Assembly (NCBI GenBank): GCA_028023455.1
Contig: JAQFVV010000003.1
Coordinates: 2,890,925 to 2,954,924 of the forward strand
Direction: 5' to 3'
DNA length: 64,000 nt
DNA from: Epiperipatus broadwayi
Taxonomy: Eukaryota > Onychophora > Udeonychophora > Euonychophora > Peripatidae
The notes under the pieces were generated by a model that saw nothing but the letters and a program-made list of their open reading frames with translations, did not search any database and was not told the DNA's origin. The first letter of the stretch is position 1, and the number at the start of each line of letters is the position of its first letter. Of the stretch, positions 24,808-39,800 are shown one piece after another. The translations under genes were made by a program, and so were the position numbers.

Positions 24808-27800
24808 CTAAAATAAAAATAATATTTTTAAAAAATCATGTATGTATACCAAATAAAAATACAGATATAGGGTTTAAATGTTAAAAATAAAATTTTATAA
24901 TTTTGGATATTGTTATGTCTTAATCTTAACCTTCCCTTGAGTAAGACTAGCAATATGATTTCTAAATTACTTCTCTTCTTAGTAAAATCAATAATCCCAC
25001 TGTAGATCAATTTTCTAAATTAATTTTAGTACAGAACAATATAAATCTAATAATATAGATACCCATATAGTTATATGCTGTACATAGATTACAATACGAA
25101 TACATATAAATTCAATTCCCCTCTATGCACTTCCTTAGACACTTTCCAGGAAGTATTAGTCCCTTGCTTAATCATATACTTAAGTATTAAAGTCACTATT
25201 TACCTAATTTTCTGGCAAATGTCTTTACTTCTGTGGGCCCTTGAGGTGCATATAAATTATAATAAAATCAGGATGATGTTTGATCCCTAGCCAGTTTGAG
25301 TACATTCAAGAGCCGAGATCCTGAGTTTGGAAACAAATCCCCATTGTTTTTTCCACTGCTTCACATCGGTGTGCAATCCAGTTGCACGAACATGAGGGAG
25401 AAAGAAAAGATGTTGCATTCTTTTTGCCTCCTGCTTAAATAATTTTCTCTTTTGTTTTATGGAGTAATCTATCTGTTTTATCTATCTGGGTGGAAGGTTT
25501 TTTTATTAGCTATTAATATTTTTTTAAAACATTAGTTCCTTCTAGAATTCAATTGTTAATTAATTATTGTTAATTGAATTCCTACGTAATCAGATTTTAC
25601 TTGTTAGTTCTTTCTCATTATTTAATTGATGTTTTAATTTATTTCCACTTTATAATGTAATAGTTTTACACAAAGTTTTAGTAGATGCAAATTTTGGTAT
25701 TATTCATTATCTATATTAATGTTAATCAATAGATATTCCAATCCTCCCCTTATTCCAAAAATTCTTCTATTTATACATAATCCTATAATTTTTTTGATTA
25801 ACATGGAGTCTGGGTGACCTTGGTCTTTCTTTGGGTTCCATCTTCATTTTTGTTTCAGCTTCACTTTGAACTTGGGGTTGTAGATTCTCATTTTTCAGTC
25901 TCCAGATTTATCTGTTCCTTTTCTTGTTTTCCAATCTATTTTGCTGATTCTTCACTATCTGGTATTATTATTGCCAGATACAGCACCTGTAGTTCAGCAA
26001 GGAACATGGTTTAAATGTCTCTTGTATTCTTTACCATTTTTATTTTGAATGATTACTATTAGTTTGGGTGGCCTTCCCATAACTGTACCCTCAATCCATT
26101 TCTTTTGCAGTGTATCTGCATTTCTTCACTAATATGGAATGTTTTTTTTATGCACTTATGATGGAAATGCTCATTCTTCTTTGTTATTAGCATATGTAGT
26201 TTAATGCACAACTTTTGGCACATCACAACTCCACTGGTGATTTATCTGTAGTTGTTGACATCATTGAATGTTGATGCAGCATTACCTCATATAAAACTTC
26301 TTGCATGTTGCTACTCAAAAATTTTCTTATTGCTTTTTTTAATTGTTTTGGATGACCTTCTTAGTGAAGCCATTCGATTCTGGGTGGTAGGGGGTGCATA
26401 TATTTACCTGATTCCAATGTTTTTAAAAATATTCTTCCATCCCTTCTGCAGTGCCATTATCAGTGACCATTATTTCTGGTAATCTGTGGCATGAGAAAAT
26501 CACTTTTAGGATTTTTATTGTTTTATTAGCACTTGTATTTTTGACAATGTGGTACTATTTTGAATATGAATCTGCAAGTACTAGTAGTATTTTGTCATTA
26601 ATAGGAACTGCATGGTCCATGTTTGTTTTAAGCCAGGGTATATATTCTGTTGGTTTCATGTTACTGTGATTGACAAGCTGAACATTTTTAAAATGTAACT
26701 CTCTATATCTATTGTGGTCACCAGATATAGCTACGTTAAGGCTTTTGCATGCGCTACCCCTGTGTGACCTTTGTGTAACAATTTTAATTTTTATTTCTTC
26801 CTTATGATGATATAAATACCCTGTTTCCCATTAATAAATACTCTTTACTAAATGTAGGAGTTGTAATTTTATTGAACCCACAAGAAGTGTATGCAAATAC
26901 TTTAAGATAGGCTAAAACCTGTATCAAATGTGCCTTGAAATATTTATAAATAGTCAAGCAAATATCATTTTGCCAATAGAGGGACCTCACACAAACCATG
27001 ATACAAGATAGCAACTTTTATAAAGATAAGAGCTGCCACTTTATCTTTAACCTAAATTTCTACTTATATAGGCCAATCTGAAGCATAATAAATTATTTCT
27101 ATTAATCCAAAAAGCCATGCTACACATTGTGCTTTCTTTGTTGGCCAGCTATTCTTAATCCAGCTCTTTAGTAGCTGGTATCCTTTATCTTCCCTCATCC
27201 ATTTTTCCACTGCATTCATATGATGCCAGTATATTTCTCCATCTAAGCATCCTAGGACTCAAATCATCGGGAGCTAATCTATCACTTGCCAATATTGGCT
27301 TATAATCTGTTATTATTTGAAACAATCTGCCATATATATATTGGTGAAATTTTTTAGCCCAAATATTATTGTCAAAGTTTTTTTATCTATCTGGCTGCAG
27401 TTTTTCTTGGCTTTGGAGAGGGTTCTGAATGCAAAGGCAATGAGACATTCTCCATTATAGCATGGATAGCATAAATTACCCCCACCCCCCATTATGAGGC
27501 ATCTGTGGTTAAAGTTACTTATTGATTATTGTCAAAATGAACCAATAATTTTTCTAATGACAATGTAGGTCTTTTGTGTATCTAAAAGTGTCATCATGGG
27601 TTTTTAACCACTGCTACTTTTGATTCTTTTTCAGTAACTTGAAAAGGGGTTTTGCTACTTTTGATTTACTGGGTAGGAACAGTTTGAAGTAGTTAATTAG
27701 GACTAAAAATGCCTACAATGCTTTAACATTCTTGGCTTACATTCCCTTTTCCAGAGATTATGTGTCCTAGAAAACCCAATTCTTTAGTGTTCCATACACT

Positions 27801-30800
27801 TTTTTGGATATTTAGTTTTACTCTGAAATTATTAATTTTGGCATACTTTAATTAATTTTTGACAAAAACTCTTCCGAGTCCACTGTTACTAATATATCCT
27901 CAAAATATGGTATGACACCCTCAAATCCCTAAAATAGTGTATCAATTTTTGCCTGAAATATATTTGGGGCTGTTGATATGTCAAATAGCAATCTATTGCA
28001 CTTAAATAACCCAAAAGGTGTGGGGGTCATTAAAATTTTGATAGTTTTCTCTGTCACTAGGATCTGGTGAAAGACTGAATTTAATCAAGTTTTGCAAAAT
28101 ATGATGCTTAATACCTCTCTTACATTAGACATGGGTATGCTCCCTTATTTAAAAACTTGTTCATTGATATTCTATAGTCACTGCATATATGCATGTTTCC
28201 ATTAGATTTTGTAACTACAATTATAGGTCTAGCCCAACCAGACATTTCTATCACTAACAGTATGTCTTTATTGACTAATGACTGATTTTTTTTTCTACTT
28301 TTTTTGTCCTTTGAGCGAGTGGTATTATTCACAGTTTGCAAATTGTGGGGTGTGCATTGGCACCTAACTCAACTTCTGTCAGGCTTGTAGCTATCATACC
28401 TAACTCATTGGTAAATAGGTCTGGGTATTTATTTTTAACTTTCTCTTTTGAAGGAAATTTTTTTTATTACCCTAACTTGAATTCCAATTGCCTATTATAG
28501 GGCTGAATCTCCTTTGTATAATGTATAGCAGCAATCTAATTATTTTATCACAGTATCTAACCAGTGTCTATATTTGCACCAGTAAGTCTAATGCATTGCC
28601 ACTTACATCATGAGCTTTTGAGGTTTTCAAGCTTTAACTAGTGTCCACTGCTGATAGTGCTTTCCAGTCTATGTCTAATATAGATATTCCTGAGCCACTA
28701 TCTATTTCCATTTTTACATTTACTCTGCAAATTTCCAATTCGATCATAAATTATTCCCTGCTCCTCCATATCCATATTTTTAACAGTATATTTATTATTT
28801 TTACCTCCCCTATTCTTTGGCTCACATTTTATCTTGGTTTAACTCCTTATCAGGTTTTCTACACATGTGTGTGATGTGTCCCTTAAAACCACATTTAAAA
28901 CATTTCTCTCCACCTGCATTCTTTTGCTTTATGATCGTTTTTACCACAGCAGTACGATGCCATTTTCATTTCCTTTTACATTTTCTCTCATTTTTATAAA
29001 TCTGCATATTTAGAATATCTTAAGTTTTATTTTTAAAAGCTTGAGCTTGCTCATTTATTAACTCTAAGATATGCCTTTTTGAATAGCATTCTGGTATTTT
29101 AGATCAGTATCAATTAACAGTTGTTCTTTCAATCTATCATTATACATACTCCAGAGTAATTTGATCAAGGAGTAATTCTATTATATAATTCCATACCCAC
29201 AATCTTTAGCTAGCCCTCTAAAGGCTGAATTATAATCTTTTATTGATTTCCCTTTAAACTGTTTCCTATTACTCAGTTTTAAATGAGATATGTAATGGGA
29301 TGGTCGAGGACTAAAATATTCTGTTAGTTTCTTAACTATGTCTTCATATTCTATACTATCATTGGTTTGGAGGGGGGTCATAAAACTTACTAACAATTTT
29401 TATAACTTTTTTCCCTGAGAAAGGCAAAAGTACTACAATTTTTCTTTTATTGTCTTGAATAATGTTCAAGGTAGAAAAGTTTTTTGAGTTACATGCAGTG
29501 ACAATTCTGCAGCATTCCCCACATCAACCTCACGTATGACTGTTTGTTGAAACAACATTTACATTGTTTACTATCACTATTCTTCCCTAAGCTATGTTTG
29601 AAATAGTGACTGCACCAGGTTTTGCCATGTCTTAATCTTAACCTTCCTTTGAGTAAGACTTGCAATATAATTTCCAAATTATTTCCCTTCTCAATAAAGT
29701 ATATAACCCCACTGCAGATCAATTTTCTAAACTAATTTTAATACAGAACAATATAAATCTAGTAATATAGATACACCTATAGTTATATGCTATACATAGA
29801 TTACAATATGAATATATATAAATTCTATCTCTCTCTACGTACTTCCTTAGACCCTTTTTGGGAAGTATTAATCTCTTGTTTAATCATACACTTAATACTT
29901 AATAAATGTCACTACTTATCTAATTTTCTGGCAAATATCTTTATTTCTGTGGGCACTTGAGGTGCATATAAATTATAATAAAATCAGGGCAATCTGTTTG
30001 ATCTCTAGTCAGATTGAGTATCATCAGGAGCCAAGATTCCGGGTCTGAAAACAAATCCCATTGGTGTGCAATCCAGTTGCTCAAACACATGAGGGAGGGA
30101 GAAAAAGAGGGTGCTTTCTTTTTTCCCCAGCTTAAATAGTTTTCTTTTCTCTTTTGTTTTCTGGAGTAATCTATCTGTTTTATCTTTATCAAAATAGAAG
30201 GTTTTTTTTTATTAGCTATTAAGATTTTTTAAAAACATTGGATGTTTCTAGAATTCAATTGTTAGTTAATGATTGCTAATTGAATTCCTATGTAATCAGA
30301 TTTTACTTTTTAGTTCTTTCTCATTATTTAATTGATGTTTTATTTCCACTTTATTGTGTAACTAGTTTTCCACAATAGTTTTAGTAAATGTGAATTTAAG
30401 TGTTAATTTAATGTACATTTTAATGTTAATCAATAAATATTCCAGATATATATTATCCTAATATGATTGGAAAGATATAACTAAAAATTTACAATTTTTA
30501 ATATAGATAATTCTGCACAAGCAAGTAAATCTTTAATGAAGTCTCCTTTTTTTATTCATACTCTTTTACATTAGCTAACTACATTACTTGTGGCATATTT
30601 CAATATATAATTAAATGAGTAATAATTTTATAGTAAACTTAAAATTTACAATTTTTTAACCCATGTCACTAATAAAGGCAATTTAAAAAAAAAAAAACAT
30701 TTAATAAATATTTGTGCGCGTGTGTGTGAATTGTGACATTATAAATATTTTTATAGCATTAATGTACATAAATTAAATTGAACCTTCTTGTTTATAAATA

Positions 30801-33800
30801 AACAATAAAATCTAAAACTTCTATAAAGATTTTTTTTATATGAAATTTTGGTTGTTTTACAATAGCGTGTTGAAACCGTCGGAGGGCGGGCTTTGTTTGT
30901 AAACAAAGATAAATATAATATTTATGGCGCTGCCGCCGGGTTTGTTTATTATCACATTTCAAAGTCAAGTTAATATCAAATACATTTTTTTGAACATGCA
31001 ACAACAAAAACAAAAAAAAAATATGCACAAATCAAAAAATTGAATTTAAAAAAAAGTACTTCATTTTTTTGTTGTTGTTATTCTTTTCATTAATTATATT
31101 TTTTGGGGGCTGGGAATTCTTTTTATATATATATATGTTTTCGATTTTGTTGATCACATTTAACCAAATCTACTATCTATCAAATAACAATTTTTGGAAT
31201 GAAAACAACAACAACAAAAAAGGGTACATCGATCGAAATGAATTTTAAAAAGTAGTTCCTTCCTTTTTATTCTTCTCATTACTTACATTTTTTTTTTGTT
31301 TTTAAGATGGCGGTCGGTGGGTATTCTATGACAAAATCAGCTTCTTTTCTTTTTGATATTTTTGTTGTTTTATAATAAATTACAAATACCAAATCGATTT
31401 CCATTTAACGGTAGCAAACATTTCCAACCGAAAGGTCGAACTTTGGGAACAAGGGGGGTGGGGGTAGGTGTTTGCAATTGCTAAGTGAACATAACGCTCT
31501 GACTCGAAGGTTGACCAACTTTTTTTTACCCGTATTACCAAAAACCACATCAATATATTTACGGCAATTCAAAATAACTTTTAGGCTGTTCAGGAACAGC
31601 ACGCATGCAGCTTCAAAGCCATCTTTTGTTTGATAAGCCAGTTCCAGCAGCTAGCAGTCAGAGAATCTGTGACATTCGGAGGAGCAAGTTTTCCGATTTC
31701 AGCCATTCGATGAAGCTCGTCGTTGTTCTCGCAGAAACGGGAATTAGAGCATGATTTCATTCCAAATCGTGCTTGTACCTACACTTGCCGAATTTTTTGA
31801 GCAGGAAATGGGGGCTAGACAAGCATGAGACTCTGCTGATAATTGTTAGTAGACATTTCTAAAAGATGGCAGATAGAGGGGGAGGTGGTCATAATGAATA
31901 TTAAAATAGTTTTGACACTCGGAATTCCAGACACCCTCACCCGATACTGTAGCCAAAAGTGAAATGTGATCACACATCAAAAATGCTTAGCACAAATCTG
32001 AGCTGTAAGCTGACACGATAGCTTCTGCGGCAGATTCGATGTCATGTTTCAGAGCATTAGCATAGAAATAGACACTTACCAGCCACCCCGTACCGACGGA
32101 CTATTTCTAGGCTTACGCATTAGAAATAGAATGTTCGCTAGCGGTGGTAGGCTACCTAAACGGCATATTTCTGTGCGCTATCACAGAAATAACGCCCTCC
32201 GGCGGTTTCAACACACTATTGTAAAACAAATGAAATTTTAATTGTTGTTTAAACAAGCCATTAAATGTAACTCATATCAAGGAGAAATGAATAAAATTAT
32301 TTAGAAAATCAAAAGAATACTTTATTATAACCACAAAAAAAAGTGATATGAATAAAGAATGTCCAAACAATTACAATATTTTTGGTAAAAGCCTTTTATT
32401 AAAAAGATAAATATGCTACAATTAAATTTTTTAATAATGGTAATAAAAAAATAATTCTTACTAATCTTTAATGCAATTTAAGTAAAATAAAAAATGATAT
32501 ATTTAAAATTGAAAAAAAAAATCCTGAATCATATTAAAAGTTATATTATAAATAATAAAGTAATGTAAATAATTTTTAATGTTAATAAGAAGTAGATATA
32601 TGAAAAATAGCTTATCAGAATCTGTTCATTTTAAAGAAAATATCAGGTTATTGGAAGAAAAAAAAATTGGAGAAAATTATGTATACTCAACTATGTTATG
32701 AGTAAGAGGTTTATAATGAGGGAATCTTCACAAAAAGAAGGAATGTGACAAAAAAAAAACCATGCTTATCAAATTTGTGATTGAACTAGTGAAGATCAAC
32801 ATCAAAAATGGAATAGAAAAGCTTGAAAGATCATGTTGAAGTTAAAACTCAGATTTTATTAATGCTCTGACCTGTTTAATATGTGTAGCAGAATGCACTA
32901 GAATGAGAGACCAAAACTTTTTCTATGCAATATTTTGGCCAATCTGAGTAAAAAGTCAATTAACTTGGTGATGATATAAGAAAATGGTATATCTCTATGA
33001 ACTCCTAGATGAGTTTGTAGATATCCTTTTTCTATGTTAGCATGGGATCATGAAAAAAATAGCTGACCTCTAAAATCTTTAAATGCTGATGGTTTAGTAA
33101 AATCAATATTATTTAAAATTGTAGAACCCCAAAAGGAAAAAAACAACTGGAATAAAATTTACAAAACCATGAAGAGAAATTGTGCTTACGGGAGACTGCA
33201 TTTTGCAAGATGTATGCAAAATATTCAGTTGCAATTTATGGATCTTTGAATGAAACTGTTCAAATACTTTATATATAAAGATCTTTTAAATATATATATA
33301 TATAAAATTGTTTGGCTAAAATATTTTTGTCATGATATTTTACAAATAATGACTAATATCAATTTTCAGCAAAATAATATATGTGTTTAACAGGGTTTTT
33401 TTAAAATGTACATTAATATGTACATTCTGAAAGATTTGAATGCAAATCAAATATATATATATTTCTCCTTTTTCTCTTATGCACTTTCAAATTTTGTTTC
33501 TATTTGTTAGCCATGATTCTCCTCATGATAGTATGTTTTGTGTGTGTATATATATATGCTAATTTCATTCTTTTTAAAATATTTTCAGTATTTTAGTTAT
33601 TTAGAAAGTAATTTTTAGAAATAAGTATACAAAAATTAATTTATTTTGACAAATACTCTAATCAAATTGAAGGTGATATATATGAAAAATTACCTTTAGG
33701 GAATGGGTTTTGTTATGTTTAAAAGACAGGGAAAAAGTTAAATTTTCTTTTATATACATATTGACTTGGAATTATACTAAATCTTTAGGTATCAGCTACA

Positions 33801-36800
33801 GTTTCCATTGTATATGTAATAAAAAATGTAATTCTATTACTTATATTATTTAAGTTTTCTTAAAAGAATGCACTGAATTCTAAATAAACAAGCAATTAAA
33901 ATTGTTGCTTCCATAAAAGATGAATTTATCTTTCCCAATATCTAATTTGTCTGGGTAAATTAACTTTAATGCTGTAATTTGACACTATGAATATAAGCAA
34001 TAACTATGTGAGAAAAGCTATGCAGTACATAACATTATTTTGAAGAGTTTTTCATCTTAAAAGGTTTTTTTTTTATTAAAGTATTGACAATAATAAATTT
34101 ATTATTTTTGGTCTTTATCACACCCATTAGGACAATTAAGAAATCTCAATGAAATACCAGCAGACATTCAGTTCAATAACAGATATAGTTAGCCACCCAA
34201 AAATGTCATCAATATATTAAAAATTATTCTTTATTCTAGAAAGAGGATATATAATATGTGAATTTTTTTTTTTTTAAAGTTTTATAAGAAAATTAAAAAA
34301 AAATATCAATATTGAGCAACTTATATTTTATTGAACTATTTTATATTATAAAAATACACTCGTATATAACTTTTCTACATTAGCTTAACATTTATGTAAG
34401 AAAAAATAATGTAACTTTCCATACTTTAGAAAGCAAATTAACATTAATTATTGAAATAATATGCTTATAACATATATAGATGGGGCACATATATGCTAAA
34501 TGTATATGTATGACCATTTATATATTGTTAGAATATTGGCCTTTAGATTTAGTAAAAACTAATAATTGGAATATTTTGTATTACCAGATATATTTCTACT
34601 TAAGATGACTTATAATTTATATATATGTAGTTTATGATTTTAAAAATGTTACAAGCATTGTTTATTATTAATTTAAGACAATAATTAATATCTATGTGTT
34701 AGTCAATTATGTAATTTGTTTATATTATTGGAAAGTCGCAGACTTTTACGTTATTATTATTATTATTATTACTAATTGATTAATACATTTATTAACTATT
34801 ATTTTAAATTATTACAGTAAATTCATTTAATATTTAAATCAGTATTTGTATCTTCACTCCTGTTCATATAGATGTAAACTCTCTTCTGTAATCCAAAGTA
34901 TTAGTTCTGGATAAAATAGAATTTGGGATATGTACATGGACATCTATAAAAAAAAAATTTAGATGGTGCAAAAGAGATGAGGATCACTTTTAAAGTCCAC
35001 ACATTTTGTTTCATTTATGTTTAATTATTATTATTATTATTAATCATGATTCCAAACACTAATGGTTTCTATAAGTCTGAGCACTGATGATAAACAACAT
35101 TGATTTGCTTTGTGTTATTTTTCTTATTTATGTATGTGCATGCAACAAAAACAAATATTGATGCTTGTTCTTTTATATCCAGTCTTAAAAGATAATATGG
35201 ATGATTACTTATTTCTGGTACTATATTTATTATTTATATTTGTTCTGATAATGATATACTGATGAGTTTTTCTTCTCTTATTGTATTCAATTAAAAATTG
35301 TTGCATATTTATATGCACTCTATATACTCTCAGACCATTACAATATATACAAAATAAATTATTGTATTTTGAAATATATGTAAATAAATCTGGAGAGATG
35401 AAAGCTGTAGTAACAGTATATGAGATATTTATTTGATCACCATCCACATAAAAAAAAATCACTTCATAGCACTAAATATTCATGCTTTAACATCAAAACC
35501 AATCAATTTGCCATTATTAATATATGACAAGAGATAATTTTATTTACGCCACGCTAGGCAAATAATGATGGAATATTTCTGTAGTGAATACAAACTGCAG
35601 AATGATTTGTAATTTTTCTCACTTAGTACGGTGATTGCATAATGAACATTTCTTGCATATTTCTATTCCTAAATTTATTTAAACATAGTTTTAAATATAT
35701 TTTTATAAAGTGAGAAGCTTTAATTTTTTAAAGTCATTAATGAAAAATAATTAAAAATCTGATCTCTAAAAATGTATATTTGAAATAAGTATTATTAATA
35801 ATGTTAGTATCTAAACTACAAAAATTGTATCTTAAATATTATATAATTGTATGAGATGAATAAAATTGGAAGATAAGCCAAACTCATAGTTAATACAAAT
35901 TTTATTCCTTTCTTAATTTTAAAATAAAAGCTTCCAAAATGTTTGAATAGAAAGGTTTTTAATAATGCATTTTACCTATGCTTATTTAGTAAACCAAATC
36001 TTAAGCATTTAATGAAGTAATTGCACAGGTTACAAGTTACTTAGCAAAATAAATTATAATTAACAACAAGGTATGAAAAGCAAATTATAGCTGTGAGAAA
36101 ACAAGTATCACTGAAATTATTGAGAACATTAAAATAATGAAATGGATGGTGGAAGGACAGATTATGATAAAAAACAACAACAACAACAACAAAACACAAG
36201 TCCTAAACTGAATCCCAAGATTTATAAAGTGATATAAAAATGAGATTATGTGTAATACTGGGCGACTAACATCAGAAAAGTTTTTAAAGTAATATAGAGA
36301 TGAAAATATTTAAATTACAAATGTAGAAATAAATTCAATGAGACCATCATTCTTTAGATCAGGGGTGGGGAAACTTTTCTCTGCCAAGGGCCATTTGGAT
36401 ATTTATATCATTCACAGGTCATACAAAATTATCAACTTATTTTAGCCCGCTATATTTGATCAAAAATTTAATTAATTTATTTATAATCATAAGGCATGGG
36501 TAACCTTTTCAATTTGCAGGCCAATTTCAATTTCCCTATTCAAATGAGAGCCATAATTTTTTTATGAATTAAAAATAATGTAAGATCATTACTATTAATA
36601 ACTGTTCCATATTTAATTACAAATTTTTATTTCACCGTGTAACTATTTTCTACATATTTATAATCTCAAATTTTTATACATATATTAGGTAAATTAATTG
36701 TACACAGCTAATATACAGTCTTTTATAAATTCCCCAACAGAAAATGATTTCAAATTTTCTGCTTTTTGCCTTAAATTCGATATTCAAGAATTTAAAGGGA

Positions 36801-39800
36801 TGAGTTCAAAAACATAACTTGTTTTTACAGAATTGTCTGATTTGTTTGTACTTTTTATAAAACATGTCATTCACTTGATGAAACACTTTTCAAATTTTCT
36901 ATTATAAAATGTTTTTCTTCCTCATCACTATTGTTGTAATGAGAATGTTTTGATAAATAATGCCTCTTAATATTGTCTTCCTTATTAATTGAAATACTTT
37001 CCACACATATCAGGCATATTAATTTACTGTTTCTATAAAAAAATATGTTGGTCCATTGCACTTGAAATGCACAATCTTCTTTGACAATTATTCTTATCTT
37101 ACTTAGTGTAGCCATATGAATAAAAGATTAATGCAAAATAATAATAATAATAATAAAATAAAGTAGAATTCAAGTTTTATTTTTGCTAGTATTGGTTCAT
37201 TTATAAAATCACTAAAAAACAAACAAAATGCCCTTAGCATCATAGATTAAATCCATAGTCAGATAGACTATACAATATAATTTGTTGGAATATTGCACCT
37301 CTGATAGACTGAACTAGAACTATTATAAAGAATGAAGAGAAAAAGGATGTAGTTAAGAAAATAAATATTTTATTTAACTTTTCTTAATTCAATATTTATA
37401 CTATAGGCATGTTTAAATAGAAGTTTTATACAGGGCCATTTTATACATTTTTAAAAATGTTTGAGGGCTGGATTGAGGGCTTGATTTAGTTCTGGAGCCT
37501 GAGGTTCCCCATCCCTGCTCTAGAAGATTAATCCTGATTTAAAATATTCATGAATCTAGCATAATCACACTATACCATATATAAACTATTATTCTCATGC
37601 ATGTAGCACCATATTAACAATTTCTGTAAACACATTTGGTTCAATTCATTTAGTTAGTTGACATCCTACTTTATAAATAACATTGTATTTAAAAATTACA
37701 ATAATAATTTTAAAAATCTTATTATGCAAGAATTGTGTTTTGTACAAACGGTACTAAATTTAAAGTTTAAAAATGCAGCTGAGAAGTTATATACACATGC
37801 AAAATGAAATAAATAACCAGTAAGAATAGAAGTAAGTAAAAAAATAGAAATTGGAGAAAAAACATGGGCATATAAAAAATAAAAATGAAAAGCATGCAGA
37901 GGCTTTTGTTTTTAAAAGCAAATATTAAAATCAGTTTTAAAGACTATAATGTTTAAATATAAAAAAAGAACAACAATAATGAAAAAAAAAATAGAATACA
38001 ATATTGAATATAATTAATTTTAGATTTATTTTAATAATAAAAAAATTACATTCAAACTTTCATTTTTTCATACAGCACACCTACACAATATGTATTTTTA
38101 AAAACAAGATACCTGAACAATATCTCGCTCAGCAATTCTTCCACGGGAGGAAAGCCTGACATCATCTCCATCAAGTTCATTCATGGCTAATAAAAATAGT
38201 AAATATATGTAACATTAACTGGACTTACATGTAAGTAATAAACTAAGCTAATCTTGGAATCTCTTTTTATAAAGATCCTGTTTTAATATTATTAGCCATT
38301 GTCTAACATAAATAAACAGATCTACATGTCATATAGCAGGCTGTTTTGATTACTATCTAGAGTTGTCATATACATTAGATATCTAAACACTTGTTTACCA
38401 TGATAGAAAATAGTCTGATCTTATTATGTAAATAGTTTCATAATCTATTTATTATTTAAAATATGAATAAATTCACTTAAGATCACAATCATATACTATA
38501 TGTAAACAACTTAAGAGATTAAATACATTATGCAATGCAGAGACAATTATAATCTTATTTTTAATTTGACTTAAATATGTAAGTAATAGTAATTGTATAA
38601 AAAAATGCAATAAGTTAAGTGAATTTCAATGTTTCTGTATAAAAAAAGACTGGAATTTGCTTTGTTTATTATATTTGTATACAAATCTTTGGAATAAATT
38701 CTGCGATATACAAAATACTACTATATAATAATAGTGATAAAAAAAATTTTATATTAAATGCTTTTATTGATTGCGCACTAAAAAGAAATAAAATTGTTTC
38801 TTCAATCACAATTAGAGTTTTTAGATTTAACTTAAAATAAAAGTATGGGAGTCCAGAAATTAATTAAATCAATCCCTTTTTTTTAAATCAAAGGATCGAC
38901 TTAATTAATTTCTGAACCACCACCCTCCCATACTTTTATTTCAAGTGAAGTCTAAAAATTCCAATTGTGGTTGAAGAAACAATTAGTATTTCTTTTTAAT
39001 GCACAGTCAATAAAAGCATTTAATATATAAAAAAAAATTATCTCGATTATTTTTAAGTTTTTAGTATTGGCACATTTATTGAAAATATAAAACTACATCA
39101 TACTTTAAATTGACTAGACATTTATAGTTGAAATATATATATATATATATTAAGAAAATCAAGTCATACATCATGTTTAACTTAATAAGCTTGTACACAT
39201 ATGTAATAAAATGAATGTGCTAATAAATCAAAACAAGCTTTTCCGATAAATGCCATAAGAAAAAGCATTTAAAATCTCCATCTAGAATTATCCCCATCCC
39301 CAAACTGGTTTCAAGCTGATGGCTATCATCAGTGAGGCACTAGGATATTCAGACACTAGATCTGAAATATCAACTCAAGTACAGCATTTATCTAATACTT
39401 TACTATTAAATAGAAAATCTGAAATTGTCAGATATCTATATGTCTTCAAATCCAGCTATCTAATTTAAATAACCATATGGGTCTGAAAAATGCAATTGAT
39501 TGTAATACCTTTTGCTTAGCTACCCCAATTTGTCTTTGGGCAGAGAACTCAACAAACAAATGCAAAATAAAACATACAGAGATAAGTTTTAAATTTAATT
39601 TTCACAAATATTTCCATTTGTAATAAACAGATGTTTGAATTTCTTCTAGAAGGTAAGGTTTGAATAGGAGTAAATTATTATATTATTGTGTTGGTAATAT
39701 AATGTACTAAATAACAGTAAATGAAAAGTACATAACTGAGCAAGGATTCATTATAATTTATATTTAAATAGATTGAAAAATTATAACTAATTAATGGTTT

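Larger units (their letters stand above)
24906..30449 (-). mobile_element. Ty3/gypsy LTR retrotransposon, complete but decayed
   Basis: A 5.5 kb element (24911-30444) on the minus strand is flanked by GATAT duplications at 24906-24910 and 30445-30449. The LTRs are about 830 and 822 bp and have TG...CA ends. In reading order (right to left) it has the 5' LTR, primer site, gag with a capsid-like segment and CCHC knuckles, protease (DSGS), reverse transcriptase, RNase H, integrase, a polypurine tract and the 3' LTR. This pol order is that of Ty3/gypsy. Many stops and frameshifts make it inactive. It sits in the last copine intron in sense orientation, with its 3' LTR ending about 100 bp from the terminal exon acceptor. 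Confidence 0.92.

Noticed and set aside
28641-28999. Plus-strand open frames of 60-77 codons
   Set aside because: They are antisense shadows of the gag zinc knuckle and protease region of the minus-strand Ty3/gypsy element.
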